37,791 bases of DNA. It comes from Dolichospermum sp. LEGE 00240 (GTDB taxonomy: Bacteria > Cyanobacteriota > Cyanobacteriia > Cyanobacteriales > Nostocaceae). The DNA is taken from NCBI RefSeq assembly GCF_015207875.1, contig NZ_JADEVZ010000051.1, positions 1-37,791 of the forward strand, read 5' to 3'. The notes beneath the pieces are model-generated. The model worked only from the letters and a program-made list of their open reading frames with translations. It ran no database searches and had not been told where the DNA came from. A program made the translations under genes and the position numbers. This document shows, one piece after another, positions 7,795 to 15,943 of the stretch. Numbering within the stretch: position 1 is the stretch's first letter; every line of letters begins with the position of its first letter.

Positions 7795-8346
7795 ATGTTA
7801 CGACAAACTGCTTTTGGCATCGCTTTAAGTACGCTTGTCATCGCTAGTGGCTATATGACTGCTGCGAATCCAGATAATAGTTCTGCTAAACAAACTGGCG
7901 GATATCAGCCTTCATCACTGGTGACAAGTCAAGCCAAAATATCTAATCTTGGATTTCAAACTACTAATTTAGAGAAGTCGGTTTTTACTCAAATTAATCA
8001 ATATCGGGCAAAACGCGGACTCAAACAACTAAATTTAAGCGAAAAAATCAGTCAGCAAGCCAGGATTCATAGTCAAAATATGGCAATGGGTAAAGTTCCT
8101 TTCAGTCATCAAGGATTTGAACAGCGGGTGATGGCGATTCCTCTCAAATACACTAGTGCGGCAGAAAATGTAGCTTATAATACTGGATATAGCAATCCTG
8201 CCAATGAGGCGATTTCTGGTTGGTTAAAAAGTCCTGGTCATCTGAAGAATCTTCAGGGTAAATATAATTTAACCGGGGTTGGTGTGGCTACTAATCAGAA
8301 AGGGGAAGTGTATTTAACGCAAATATTTTTGAATGCTAATAGGTAG
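7795..8346 (+). CDS. Secreted CAP/SCP-domain protein
   Basis: A 183-residue protein with an N-terminal signal peptide (Leu-Arg-Gln, then a hydrophobic run to about residue 22). Residues about 60-183 form a bacterial CAP (SCP/PR1-like) domain: Ile-Asn-Gln-Tyr-Arg-Ala-Lys-Arg-Gly near 68, Ala-Arg-Ile-His-Ser-Gln-Asn-Met-Ala near 90, Ser-His-Gln-Gly, Ala-Glu-Asn-Val-Ala near 121, and Trp-Leu-Lys-Ser-Pro-Gly-His then Gly-Val-Gly-Val-Ala near 142-165. The conserved His and Glu positions are present. Secreted bacterial CAP proteins have poorly defined roles, possibly at the envelope. The start is ATG at 7795. It stands alone, followed by 90 bp and an RNase D-like gene. Confidence 0.9.
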   Translation: MLRQTAFGIALSTLVIASGYMTAANPDNSSAKQTGGYQPSSLVTSQAKISNLGFQTTNLEKSVFTQINQYRAKRGLKQLNLSEKISQQARIHSQNMAMGKVPFSHQGFEQRVMAIPLKYTSAAENVAYNTGYSNPANEAISGWLKSPGHLKNLQGKYNLTGVGVATNQKGEVYLTQIFLNANR

Positions 8347-8436
8347 AGGTTGTGGATGGGGTAGTGTCAGGAAGAAGAAAGAAGTTTTGGGTGATGTTGT
8401 CTGGCAAAATAAAGATAATTTATATTTGACAAGTTC

Positions 8437-9066
8437 ATGACATTGCAAGATTTTCAGGTTAGCGATCGCGATTTAAGTGATGAAATTCTGACTGAGTATT
8501 TAAAATCTCCGGCGATCGCTGTTGATACGGAAACCATGGGACTTTTACCTGGGCGCGATCGCTTGTGTCTAGTTCAACTCTGCAACCCGGAAGGACAAGT
8601 CACAGCCATTCGGATTGCTAGAGGACAAACGGTAGCACCAAATTTGAAAGTTTTAATGGAAGCAATTGATATTGTCAAGGTTTTCCACTTTGCTAGATTT
8701 GATGTTGCTACTTTACGGCAGAATTTAGATATTATTGTCCAACCCATTTTTTGTACTAAAATTGCTAGTAAGTTAGCCCGAACTTATACAAATCGTCACG
8801 GTTTAAAAGATGTGGTTTTAGAATTAGAAAAGGTGGAGTTAGACAAAAGTTCCCAATGTTCTGATTGGGGTAATGCTAGTAATTTATCTGCTGCACAATT
8901 AAGTTATGCAGCTAATGATGTCCGGTATTTATTAAGTGTCCGGGAAAAGCTTACAGCCATGTTACAACGGGAGGAACGTTGGCAAGTTGCCCAAGAATGT
9001 TTTCAAATTTTACCGACAATAGTTACTTTAGATTTATTACAATTCAAGGATTTATTTGAACATTGA
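8437..9066 (+). CDS. RNase D-type 3'-5' exonuclease (DEDDy), catalytic domain only
   Basis: A 209-residue exonuclease. The DEDDy residues are all visible: Asp30 and Glu32 in Val-Asp-Thr-Glu-Thr-Met-Gly, Asp89 in His-Phe-Ala-Arg-Phe-Asp-Val, and Tyr157 with Asp161 in Tyr-Ala-Ala-Asn-Asp-Val-Arg-Tyr. The protein ends shortly after this domain, so the HRDC domains of E. coli RNase D are missing. The short form is the usual one in cyanobacteria. The expected role is 3'-end trimming of tRNA or other structured RNA. The start is ATG at 8437. Three HIP1-type octamers fall within its first 120 bases. Element B/A debris begins 80 bp downstream. Confidence 0.92.
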   Translation: MTLQDFQVSDRDLSDEILTEYLKSPAIAVDTETMGLLPGRDRLCLVQLCNPEGQVTAIRIARGQTVAPNLKVLMEAIDIVKVFHFARFDVATLRQNLDIIVQPIFCTKIASKLARTYTNRHGLKDVVLELEKVELDKSSQCSDWGNASNLSAAQLSYAANDVRYLLSVREKLTAMLQREERWQVAQECFQILPTIVTLDLLQFKDLFEH

Positions 9067-9147
9067 TACAGCAGAACTCACCGAATCAAAACTGGCTTTA
9101 CAGTTATATCCTGTACCTCTTGGATGTATAATCACAATGGCTAAGTA

Positions 9148-9340
9148 GGGTTTGCTGAATTGTCTGTGAGGACAGGGAACAACCTGAGTTCGGAGTTTCT
9201 CCTTCGGAGACGCTACGCGAACAGAGTTATGATTTTTTCAACGAGATTATCAGGGTTTGAGACTCATATTTGGGGCAGTTTTCCAAAAATTATCTTATGT
9301 CGAACTCAGGTGGAACAGTTTTAACTATCTGGATATCCTG
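9148..9340 (+). mobile_element. Element B copy 1, truncated and interrupted by element A
   Basis: The left part (9148-9181, GGGTTTGCTGAAT... to gacagggaaca) and right part (9312-9340, ggaacagttttaactatctg and gatatcctg) match the first half of element B at 18855-18940, in the same orientation. Between them sits element A copy 1. Past 9340 the similarity stops, so the copy is truncated. The right remnant overlaps the last codons and the stop codon of the minus-strand MscS gene. Confidence 0.8.
9182..9311 (-). mobile_element. Element A copy 1 (130-bp MITE), TSD GGAACA
   Basis: It starts ACCTGAGTTCG and ends CGAACTCAGGT, an 11-bp perfect terminal inverted repeat. It is flanked by direct copies of GGAACA (9176-9181 and 9312-9317). 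The body matches the copies at 18642 and 31859 in reverse orientation. It carries no coding capacity. It has inserted into element B copy 1: removing it and one GGAACA restores the sequence found in the uninterrupted B copies. Confidence 0.88.
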
Positions 9341-10961
9341 TCACCAATGGGTCTAGTAACCGGCGAAAGTAGGGTTTCAAGTGTTTCTGTATTTGTTCTG
9401 AAATCCCATCCTGATTTAAAATTCGGGAGGGGGCTTCCTGTAGTGTTCCAGTTAAGTAATTGTTGTGATATTGAGTAATATATCGGCTCATTGTATTGAT
9501 AGAGATTCCGTCATGGTGAAGGGCGTTTGCAACTGCGACGGGAGTAATGGCAAAGATCTCCGTATCTTCAACTGCGGTAATTTTAACTAGTGGTAATGGT
9601 TCTCCCAGAAAAAGATTCATCTCTCCAAAGAAATCTCCGATCAGGAATTTTTCTGTCGGAGCATCTGGTTGGCGACGAAGAAATTCCTGTCTCTGGTCTA
9701 TATTCTCAATTTCAGCGGCTAAACTTGCATAGAGCCAATAAAGGGATGATACTTCTTTAGCCGCTTGGTAAGTCAGGGAGAAGGCAACTGGACCAATGTA
9801 CTTAGCTAACTCAGAGGCAACCTGTTCAATTACTATTGGTTTGAGGGCATAGCTAGACTGGGTATGATTTTGAGGTTGACGACTAAAGGGTTGGAAGGTA
9901 ATTGTTTTTGAATTAGGGACTAATTTTTGTTCTATGGCGACACAACCTCTCACCACTAGGAACATTGCTGGAGACAAAAGATTTTGATAATCAAGTAATT
10001 CCTCCGCATCAAACAGCAGTGTTTTAGAATTTTCTACCAGAAGGCTTTGAGCCTCGACAGTTAAATTTCTAAAAAATTCAATGTTGCTAACAAGTTGCAA
10101 CAGACGTTCATTCTCGGTGGACTGATACTCACCTCCCATGCTATTACGACTCAGAGCGTACCAAACCCGACAGCGAATTTCCGGATCTGTATGGTTTTCA
10201 GCTTCACTATAGTTTTTGGGATAGTAAAACAATTTATAGTTCACTTCCGTTAGTCCATAGGACCACATTCTCACAAATACGGGTTGGTCAAGATTAATAT
10301 TTGGTAGGGGTTGGTTGATTACGGACTTACAAGCAGTATCCATCACCTGGTTCGGCGGAATATTGGCAGAAGTTGTAAAGTCCACTGTTCGATAGACTGA
10401 ACCAGAGGCGATCATCTTGACCAATTCTTTGGCGATCGCACCATTAGGAATATAAGTAATTTCACCAGAGTTGAGCCGGATATCTGTTGAATTCCAATCT
10501 ATTGATTCCACAACTCCTTCTAATCCCTGAAATTGAATCTGATCGCCAATTTGAAACGGTTGGTTAATCTGAAGAAAAATACCAGACAGGAAATTTCCTA
10601 GAGGTTCTTGCATTGCAAACCCAACAATTGCCGTAAATAGGGCAGAAGTAGTGAAAAACGTTGTGGTTTCCTGACCAAGAATACGCAGAATCACAAAAAT
10701 GCAGATCAGGTACAGGAAACCTGAGATTATTAATTTCAATAACCTTGATGGACGCGTTCTTTTTTTACGAGTTAACCAAAAATTGATTAATAAGAAAGAA
10801 AGGGCATTAACAATAACTATGCTAATGCTGATCAATACGGCAATTTTCAAGCCGTATAAGACTATGGGAAAAACTTGTTGGGGGTTGTTTAAAACAACAA
10901 CATAAACAAATAATAGACATCCAGTGAATGCAACTTGGAAAAGAGCTAGAAAATTTCTCAT
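9321..10961 (-). CDS. MscS-type mechanosensitive channel with C-terminal cyclic-nucleotide-binding domain
   Basis: A 546-residue inner-membrane protein. Three hydrophobic segments occupy about residues 5-95. The MscS pore helix and beta domain follow (Phe-Ala-Met-Gln-Glu-Pro-Leu-Gly-Asn-Phe near 117-126, Phe-Gln-Ile-Gly-Asp-Gln-Ile near 137-143, Tyr-Ile-Pro-Asn-Gly near 171). From about 290 there is a cyclic-nucleotide-binding domain that appears split: its first strands at 290-345, then roughly 90 residues of insert, then Gly-Asp-Phe-Phe-Gly-Glu-Met-Asn-Leu-Phe near 440. The predicted role is an osmotic or ligand-modulated channel. The start is ATG at 10961 behind GGAG. The last few codons and stop are supplied by element B sequence, so the C-terminus has probably been altered. 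Confidence 0.88.
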   Translation of the reverse strand: MRNFLALFQVAFTGCLLFVYVVVLNNPQQVFPIVLYGLKIAVLISISIVIVNALSFLLINFWLTRKKRTRPSRLLKLIISGFLYLICIFVILRILGQETTTFFTTSALFTAIVGFAMQEPLGNFLSGIFLQINQPFQIGDQIQFQGLEGVVESIDWNSTDIRLNSGEITYIPNGAIAKELVKMIASGSVYRTVDFTTSANIPPNQVMDTACKSVINQPLPNINLDQPVFVRMWSYGLTEVNYKLFYYPKNYSEAENHTDPEIRCRVWYALSRNSMGGEYQSTENERLLQLVSNIEFFRNLTVEAQSLLVENSKTLLFDAEELLDYQNLLSPAMFLVVRGCVAIEQKLVPNSKTITFQPFSRQPQNHTQSSYALKPIVIEQVASELAKYIGPVAFSLTYQAAKEVSSLYWLYASLAAEIENIDQRQEFLRRQPDAPTEKFLIGDFFGEMNLFLGEPLPLVKITAVEDTEIFAITPVAVANALHHDGISINTMSRYITQYHNNYLTGTLQEAPSRILNQDGISEQIQKHLKPYFRRLLDPLVTGYPDS

Positions 10962-11045
10962 ATAGACTCCATAACTACCAATAACTCGAACAAAGGCTGA
11001 TTGAAAAAACAGTTGATTATGTTGGCAAATTTAACCTATGCAAAG

Positions 11046-11984
11046 TTATTTTTCGGGCGCTTCTAGGGCTTTATTGAGACTGATTAAAAGACGATTAATT
11101 GCTCGATTCAGTGGGTTTAATGAATTGGATTTATCTTCTGGGAGTTGAGACTCCTCTAACTGATGCAGACTAATTTCTTCCAGGAGGTGAGTAATAGTAT
11201 CTAGAGGCTTGGTAATCCATTTCTGGACAATCAGAAGCACTGTCGTGTATGCTACTAAGAACACGCTGGCGATCGCTAATAAATAGGACCCAACAGACTT
11301 CTGAGCCTCCTGATATTGAACAACTGTGGGGACTGAAATAATCCTTGTTCCGACAATTTCATTCAGTTTCCAGCCAAAACCATTCTCACTACCATAGGTT
11401 TTGATCAGGGAAGGAGGAGCATTTTCTGGTTTACTATGACAAACTAAACAACTGGAATTAGTAATCTGAATTGGTTTGGCCATATAAAGCGTTTTTTGAC
11501 CGCTTATTAAATCCAGTCGCTCACCTATTTTTTGCTTGATATTGGGATTTTTGGCAAAATATTCAATTATCTCAACTTCCCACCCCACCGCTAGATCTTT
11601 GCGGTTTGTTGGATTAATAGCACTTTCTCGATAGGTATACCCTTTGTTTTCCTTGCTTTTCCCTAGTTGATTCAAAATCTGTTGAGCAGCATAGGAGGGA
11701 ACAGTGACTCTATTAAAATCAGGTACTTCTTGATTTTTCTCCGCTGACTTTGATATATTTTGAGATGATTTATCTTCCGTCAGCAGAGCAAATTGAGGTT
11801 GAATTTGAGTTGACGTGTAATCTCTCGCCGCGGCTGCTGTATCTAAAAGCAATACAGCCTTACGTACGATGTCTTTCCTAGCACCATTGTACTCTAGTCC
11901 CCAGATTGACAAGCCACAAATAATCCACCCTGCAAAGAAAATACTAAATATAATTAGGGTAAGTCTTGTTTGAAGTTGTTTCAT
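11046..11984 (-). CDS. Membrane c-type haem sensor protein (DUF3365/Tll0287-like) with HAMP-like tail
   Basis: A 312-residue protein. There is an N-terminal membrane helix (about residues 5-28), then an extracytoplasmic DUF3365/Tll0287-like domain with one c-type haem motif, Cys179-Leu-Val-Cys182-His183. A second membrane helix (about 255-275) and a short HAMP-like segment (Ile-Thr-Lys-Pro-Leu-Asp, then amphipathic helices) end the protein. Such domains usually feed into histidine kinases or chemoreceptors; here no output domain follows. The ATG at 11984 is preferred to a frame start 28 codons upstream because it opens directly with Lys-Gln-Leu and the membrane helix. The gene ends 84 bp before the MscS gene starts, on the same strand, suggesting a redox or haem signal connected to the channel; that link is inference. 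Confidence 0.82.
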   Translation of the reverse strand: MKQLQTRLTLIIFSIFFAGWIICGLSIWGLEYNGARKDIVRKAVLLLDTAAAARDYTSTQIQPQFALLTEDKSSQNISKSAEKNQEVPDFNRVTVPSYAAQQILNQLGKSKENKGYTYRESAINPTNRKDLAVGWEVEIIEYFAKNPNIKQKIGERLDLISGQKTLYMAKPIQITNSSCLVCHSKPENAPPSLIKTYGSENGFGWKLNEIVGTRIISVPTVVQYQEAQKSVGSYLLAIASVFLVAYTTVLLIVQKWITKPLDTITHLLEEISLHQLEESQLPEDKSNSLNPLNRAINRLLISLNKALEAPEK

Positions 11985-12077
11985 TAATTTAAGTTGAATT
12001 TTAAATGCGTACTGACAACTGAATTTACACAGTACGGGATTATATATTAAAATTGGTTCACAAGTCAAGGGTTTTTC

Positions 12078-12599
12078 CTATTCCCTATTCTCAAAATTTA
12101 CCTGTTTTACCAAATGCACCAATTCTGGTAAAATCAACTTTTTCATACCCAGCCGCACAGCATTACTAGAACCAGGAAGAGAAAAAATGATTTTGTTTTG
12201 ATAAACACCAGCGACAGCACGAGAAGCCATAGCGCGAGAACCAATTTCTTGATAACTTAAAGACCGAAATAATTCTCCAAATCCTGGTAAAGTTTTGTCT
12301 AATAACTTTTCTATAGCATCATAAGTAGTATCTCTAGGAGCAATTCCCGTTCCCCCATTAAAAATGACAGCATGGATACGAGTATCTTCGCCCAAGGCTG
12401 TCATTTGGGATTGAATTTCTTGAGGTTCATCTTTGATAATCTGATACAATGCCACGGTGTGATCATCAGCTAAAAGTAGTTCTGTAATTAATTGACCACT
12501 TTTATCTGTTTCAGCGGAACGGCTATCACTAACTGTAATCACCGCACAAGTTACAGAAAGTTGCTGTGTATTGGGGTGTGGTTGAAATTTCATAGACAT
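12078..12599 (-). CDS. moaB: MoaB/MogA-type molybdopterin-binding protein
   Basis: A protein of about 173 residues with the MoCF-biosynthesis fold: Cys-Ala-Val-Ile-Thr-Val-Ser-Asp-Ser-Arg near residue 20, Phe-Asn-Gly-Gly-Thr-Gly-Ile-Ala-Pro-Arg-Asp in the middle (molybdopterin-binding loop), Ala-Met-Ala-Ser-Arg-Ala-Val-Ala-Gly-Val, and Phe-Ser-Leu-Pro-Gly-Ser-Ser-Asn-Ala-Val near the end. The expected reaction is adenylylation of molybdopterin in molybdenum cofactor synthesis; the name moaB is used because the length and motifs fit that subgroup. The frame extends to 12629, but that part is heptad-repeat DNA, so I start at ATG 12599; ATG 12593 is an equal alternative. No other moa gene is nearby. 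Confidence 0.88.
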   Translation of the reverse strand: MSMKFQPHPNTQQLSVTCAVITVSDSRSAETDKSGQLITELLLADDHTVALYQIIKDEPQEIQSQMTALGEDTRIHAVIFNGGTGIAPRDTTYDAIEKLLDKTLPGFGELFRSLSYQEIGSRAMASRAVAGVYQNKIIFSLPGSSNAVRLGMKKLILPELVHLVKQVNFENRE

Positions 12600-12612
12600 T
12601 TTACGTTTTAGC

Positions 12613-12660
12613 CAATAACCAATGACCACTGACCACTGACTACTGACTAATGACTAATTA
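12613..12660. repeat. Short tandem heptad repeats
   Basis: Degenerate tandem units of 'tgaccac / tgactac / tgactaa' type, a known class (STRR) in heterocystous cyanobacteria. They fill the gap between moaB and psb28 and touch the psb28 stop codon. Confidence 0.75.
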
Positions 12661-12993
12661 AGATTTGCTCAAACCTAGACCATTTTCTTCAGCGTAACGA
12701 TTCATGAACCGCATAAACCGATCCCATTCTTTATTGGACTTCATGACATAAATGGCTTCTAACGATTCTGGTTTACCGTTGACAAATTTTCCCTGAACTT
12801 CACGAATAACTATTTCCCCTTCTTCGTCAATTAAATACAGTCCAGTGGGTTCAATTTTACCGTCTTGTGCCAATATATCAGGATTGGTGAAGACAAATGT
12901 GGCTGTACCACTTTCACCTTGTTTTGCTCTTGTTAACCGAACGTCTGGAACTACTTTTTCGTCAATACCTCTAGCAAACTGAATTTTCGCCAT
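12658..12993 (-). CDS. psb28: Photosystem II assembly protein Psb28
   Basis: A 111-residue soluble protein. It opens Met-Ala-Lys-Ile-Gln-Phe-Ala-Arg-Gly and contains Val-Pro-Asp-Val-Arg-Leu-Thr-Arg, Thr-Ala-Thr-Phe-Val-Phe, Gly-Leu-Tyr-Leu-Ile-Asp-Glu-Glu-Gly and the C-terminal Glu-Trp-Asp-Arg-Phe-Met-Arg-Phe-Met block, all diagnostic of Psb28. The protein binds CP47-containing intermediates on the cytoplasmic face of the thylakoid during photosystem II assembly and repair. The ATG at 12993 gives the standard family length; the frame is open 19 codons further upstream without conserved sequence. It is transcribed divergently from the alkaline phosphatase gene, with 80 bp between the two starts. 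Confidence 0.96.
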   Translation of the reverse strand: MAKIQFARGIDEKVVPDVRLTRAKQGESGTATFVFTNPDILAQDGKIEPTGLYLIDEEGEIVIREVQGKFVNGKPESLEAIYVMKSNKEWDRFMRFMNRYAEENGLGLSKS

Positions 12994-13073
12994 GATGAGT
13001 AAATCTAAAGTTTTGTGATCATTTTGTAATATTCTCTCATCATAGTGCAATTTCTACAGCAGGCATTTTACCG

Positions 13074-14846
13074 ATGGCAATTAAATCTAGTTCCCAATCC
13101 CGATTCCAACGTCGTTTATTGACGACAGCACTAATCATTGTAGTGGGTATATTCTTTACTCTGAGTAACTATTCTAGTCCAGCTATATCTGCCACTCAAC
13201 CAAAAAACGTCATTTTGATGATTGGGGATGGTATGGGTTGGGAAATGGCTCGTGCTGGAGCTATAGCTAAAGGATATAATTATACCTTTGGCAAGGGTGA
13301 GGGACTGAGTTTTCAAACCCTAGATAATTACACCCTGGCTACTACCTATGGTACTACGATTGCTCCTGGTAATGGGGTTTTCAGCACAGGTAACTCTGCG
13401 TTATCAAACTCTAATCCGATTACAGGTGCTAGTCCGATGTTACCAGGGTTTAAATTCCAACCTCAATTTAATCCCGGAAATACACCATCTGGAGGAGAGA
13501 AAAATCTTAATTCCAATGCGGTGGGTAATTTGGTAGGTTATGATCCCCAACGTGGGGGGATAAATCCTTGGACACCTGGTAATGATCCTGAATATATTAA
13601 GTATAGTTATCCCGATTCTGCTAATACAGCGACTACTTTGTACACAGGAGTAAAAAGCTATAACAATGCTATTTCTGTGGATATATTTGAAAGACCTTTA
13701 AAAACTATTCTTAAAACTGCGGCTGAACATGGTAAATCTACGGGGATTGTGACTTCTGTGCCTATAGATCATGCTACACCGGGAGCAGCAGCAGCAAATG
13801 TGAATCGTCGCAATAAATATGATGGTGATTATCCAACTTTAGATAATATTCTCCAGCAGGAGCTTCGCATATATCAACCAACGGTAATTTTAGGTGGTGG
13901 TCATCCGCTTACGGGTGCTAGTAGTCAGGCTTTACCTACGGGTGTAGAACCGCCAACTAAATTTGAATATATTACTAAATCAACTTATGCGGAATTGAGT
14001 AAAAACCCTGATCAAAACCGTTATCAATATACATTTTTAGAACGAGGAAAAGATGCGGCGGATAAGTTAGCGACTACTGCGGCAAGATTAAATCCAAATA
14101 AGGGCGATCGCTTGTTAGGATTATATGGAGCTAGGGGACAAGAGGGAAATCTCCCTGTAAGTACCGCTGATGGTGATTACAGCAATACAGGTTTGAGTAT
14201 TTTTTCCCTGTTTGGTTCTCAAGGAAAAAACCCCGATACAGTTCGGCCTCTACTTGCGGGAGAAACCGATAAATCTTTTATTGCCAAAGAAATTAATGAA
14301 AATCCCACACTTGATGATTTAACCAAAGCAGCTTTAGCACTTTTATCGAAAGATAAAGATGGATTTTGGTTAATGGTAGAAGGTGGTGATATTGATTGGG
14401 CTGCCCATGATGATAATTTAGATAATATGATCGGGACAGTGTTGGATTTTGATAAAGCTGTAAAAACAACAATTGACTGGATTAAAAATAACGGTGGTTG
14501 GGAAAGTAATCTACTAATTGTCACCGCTGATCATGATCATTATCTGACTTTAAATCCCAACTTTTCCGAACTGCTGAAAGAAAAAGGTGCAGAAGCTTTA
14601 ACCGCTGAATCTGATTCCATTCAAGCCGGTCATTTTTGGGGATCTAATCCTAACATCAAATATGGTTGGGGAAATCATGCTAATCGTCCAGTTCCCGTTT
14701 ATTATCAAGGCAAGGGTTCAAAAGTTTTAACTAATTCTGTGGGTAAGGGGTTTCAACTTTACGGTTATAAGATTCCTGGTATTCAAGGTTTAGTAGACCA
14801 AATCCACATTTATCAAACTCAACGAAAAGCAATAGGGAATAGGTAA
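13074..14846 (+). CDS. Exported alkaline phosphatase, PhoA family
   Basis: A 590-residue protein. The N-terminus has paired arginines (residues 11-14 area) and a hydrophobic run ending near Ala-Ile-Ser-Ala at about 40, so it is exported; a Tat-type signal is possible but not clear. The PhoA core is complete: metal-binding Ile-Gly-Asp-Gly-Met-Gly near 51, the phosphorylated serine at about residue 182 in Asp-Ser-Ala-Asn-Thr-Ala-Thr, Asp-His-Ala-Thr-Pro-Gly-Ala, Glu-Gly-Gly-Asp-Ile-Asp-Trp-Ala-Ala-His-Asp, Thr-Ala-Asp-His-Asp-His, and a C-terminal Gly-Asn-His-Ala-Asn. It releases phosphate from organic esters outside the cytoplasm. It is longer than E. coli PhoA, with insertions between motifs. 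The start is ATG at 13074. I see no clear Pho box in the 80-bp upstream gap. Confidence 0.93.
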   Translation: MAIKSSSQSRFQRRLLTTALIIVVGIFFTLSNYSSPAISATQPKNVILMIGDGMGWEMARAGAIAKGYNYTFGKGEGLSFQTLDNYTLATTYGTTIAPGNGVFSTGNSALSNSNPITGASPMLPGFKFQPQFNPGNTPSGGEKNLNSNAVGNLVGYDPQRGGINPWTPGNDPEYIKYSYPDSANTATTLYTGVKSYNNAISVDIFERPLKTILKTAAEHGKSTGIVTSVPIDHATPGAAAANVNRRNKYDGDYPTLDNILQQELRIYQPTVILGGGHPLTGASSQALPTGVEPPTKFEYITKSTYAELSKNPDQNRYQYTFLERGKDAADKLATTAARLNPNKGDRLLGLYGARGQEGNLPVSTADGDYSNTGLSIFSLFGSQGKNPDTVRPLLAGETDKSFIAKEINENPTLDDLTKAALALLSKDKDGFWLMVEGGDIDWAAHDDNLDNMIGTVLDFDKAVKTTIDWIKNNGGWESNLLIVTADHDHYLTLNPNFSELLKEKGAEALTAESDSIQAGHFWGSNPNIKYGWGNHANRPVPVYYQGKGSKVLTNSVGKGFQLYGYKIPGIQGLVDQIHIYQTQRKAIGNR

Positions 14847-14910
14847 TGGGTAATGGGTAATACAAGAAAGTTCTTAACCAATGACCAATGACCAATGACC
14901 AATCAACCAT
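14831..14910. repeat. Two heptad-repeat tracts in opposite sense
   Basis: 'ggtaatgggtaatgggtaat' at about 14841-14862 and 'ccaatgaccaatgaccaatg' at about 14877-14898 are short tandem heptads of the cyanobacterial STRR type. The second is close to the reverse complement of the first, so a weak hairpin after the phosphatase gene is possible. Confidence 0.7.
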
Positions 14911-15016
14911 CAGTTATCCTGTTCTAAGTCATTAGTAGATTAAATCAGGGGATCGCTTGCATAATTGTTCACAATTTGTTACAAAAATATAAAGAACTTC
15001 TAGAGACTAAAACCTA

Positions 15017-15811
15017 ATGTTCGGCGGACTTACTGGTTTAACAGATACCAAAAGCACCGATTGGGGAGAGCGAATGCTCAACACAGTCGCCAGTCAGACG
15101 ATTCGCCACCTGTTTACCCAAAGCGAGTCGGTAGAAGTCTTTGTGCGCTGCTATCCCTCCAGCAAACTGTTGCAAGGCAGCATTGATAGCTTTAAAATGA
15201 ACGGTCGCGGCTTAGTAATTCGTAAAGACTTCGCAGTAGAGGAAATGTCTTTTGAAACCGATGCAGTCGCCATTGACTTTGGCTCGGTTTTAAGTGGTAA
15301 ACTTACCCTCAAACAACCCACCCAGGCTGTAGCCCAGGTGATTCTATCAGAAGAAGGCATTAATCGGGCTTTTGAGTCGGAACTGGTGAAAAAACGCCTG
15401 CTTAACCTTTCTGAACCCACCTTGATTGTCATATCTGGTGGCGAACCAATTTCTTTTACCGAAGTTGAGGTCAAGCTACTACCCGAAAATCGCTTGCATT
15501 TAGTAGCTAAAGCCGATTTAAACAACGGCGAACTCATACCCCTAAGTATGACCATTGGTGTCGGGATTGAAAGAAGAAGGCGGGTTTCTTTCAAAGAACC
15601 GAAGATTGAACTTGAGGGAGTTCCAGAAGCACAAAGAGAAATTTCCCAGACTTTAAGCGTGGCATTGGTAGAAATTTTGGATAATATGGTTGATTTAGAT
15701 CGCTTTGATTTAGATGGGGTAAAAATGCGACTAAATCGTTTAGAAACAGAAGGTCAAAGATTGATTTTTAGTGGTTATGCAGAAATAGAAAGAATTCCTC
15801 ACAGTTCTTAA
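15017..15811 (+). CDS. DUF2993 (LmeA-like) protein
   Basis: A 264-residue protein of the DUF2993 family common in cyanobacteria. It opens Met-Phe-Gly-Gly-Leu-Thr-Gly-Leu and has the conserved pattern Val-Glu-Val-Phe-Val-Arg-Cys-Tyr-Pro-Ser near residue 40, Leu-Gln-Gly-Ser-Ile-Asp-Ser-Phe, and Ile-Asp-Phe-Gly-Ser-Val-Leu-Ser-Gly-Lys-Leu near 90. Actinobacterial relatives include LmeA, a mannosyltransferase-associated lipid-binding protein; the cyanobacterial role is unknown. No signal peptide or membrane segment is seen. The start is ATG at 15017. It is followed 24 bp later by a clear terminator, so it is probably a single-gene unit. Confidence 0.85.
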   Translation: MFGGLTGLTDTKSTDWGERMLNTVASQTIRHLFTQSESVEVFVRCYPSSKLLQGSIDSFKMNGRGLVIRKDFAVEEMSFETDAVAIDFGSVLSGKLTLKQPTQAVAQVILSEEGINRAFESELVKKRLLNLSEPTLIVISGGEPISFTEVEVKLLPENRLHLVAKADLNNGELIPLSMTIGVGIERRRRVSFKEPKIELEGVPEAQREISQTLSVALVEILDNMVDLDRFDLDGVKMRLNRLETEGQRLIFSGYAEIERIPHSS

Positions 15812-15835
15812 CAATTCTAAAATTGAAAAAATTAA

Positions 15836-15873
15836 CGCCGCCTAGTTGACCCTGGGCGGCGATTTAATTTTTA
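15836..15873 (+). terminator. Rho-independent terminator after the DUF2993 gene
   Basis: A perfect 7-bp GC stem, cgccgcc (15836-15842) with ggcggcg (15855-15861), a 12-base loop, then atttaattttta. It sits 24 bp after the stop codon. Confidence 0.85.
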
Positions 15874-15943
15874 TAGGAGTCAGTTGTCAGTTGAAAAAAT
15901 CTTCTCCCTGCCACCCCTACCTCCCTTACCACTCCTACCTCCC

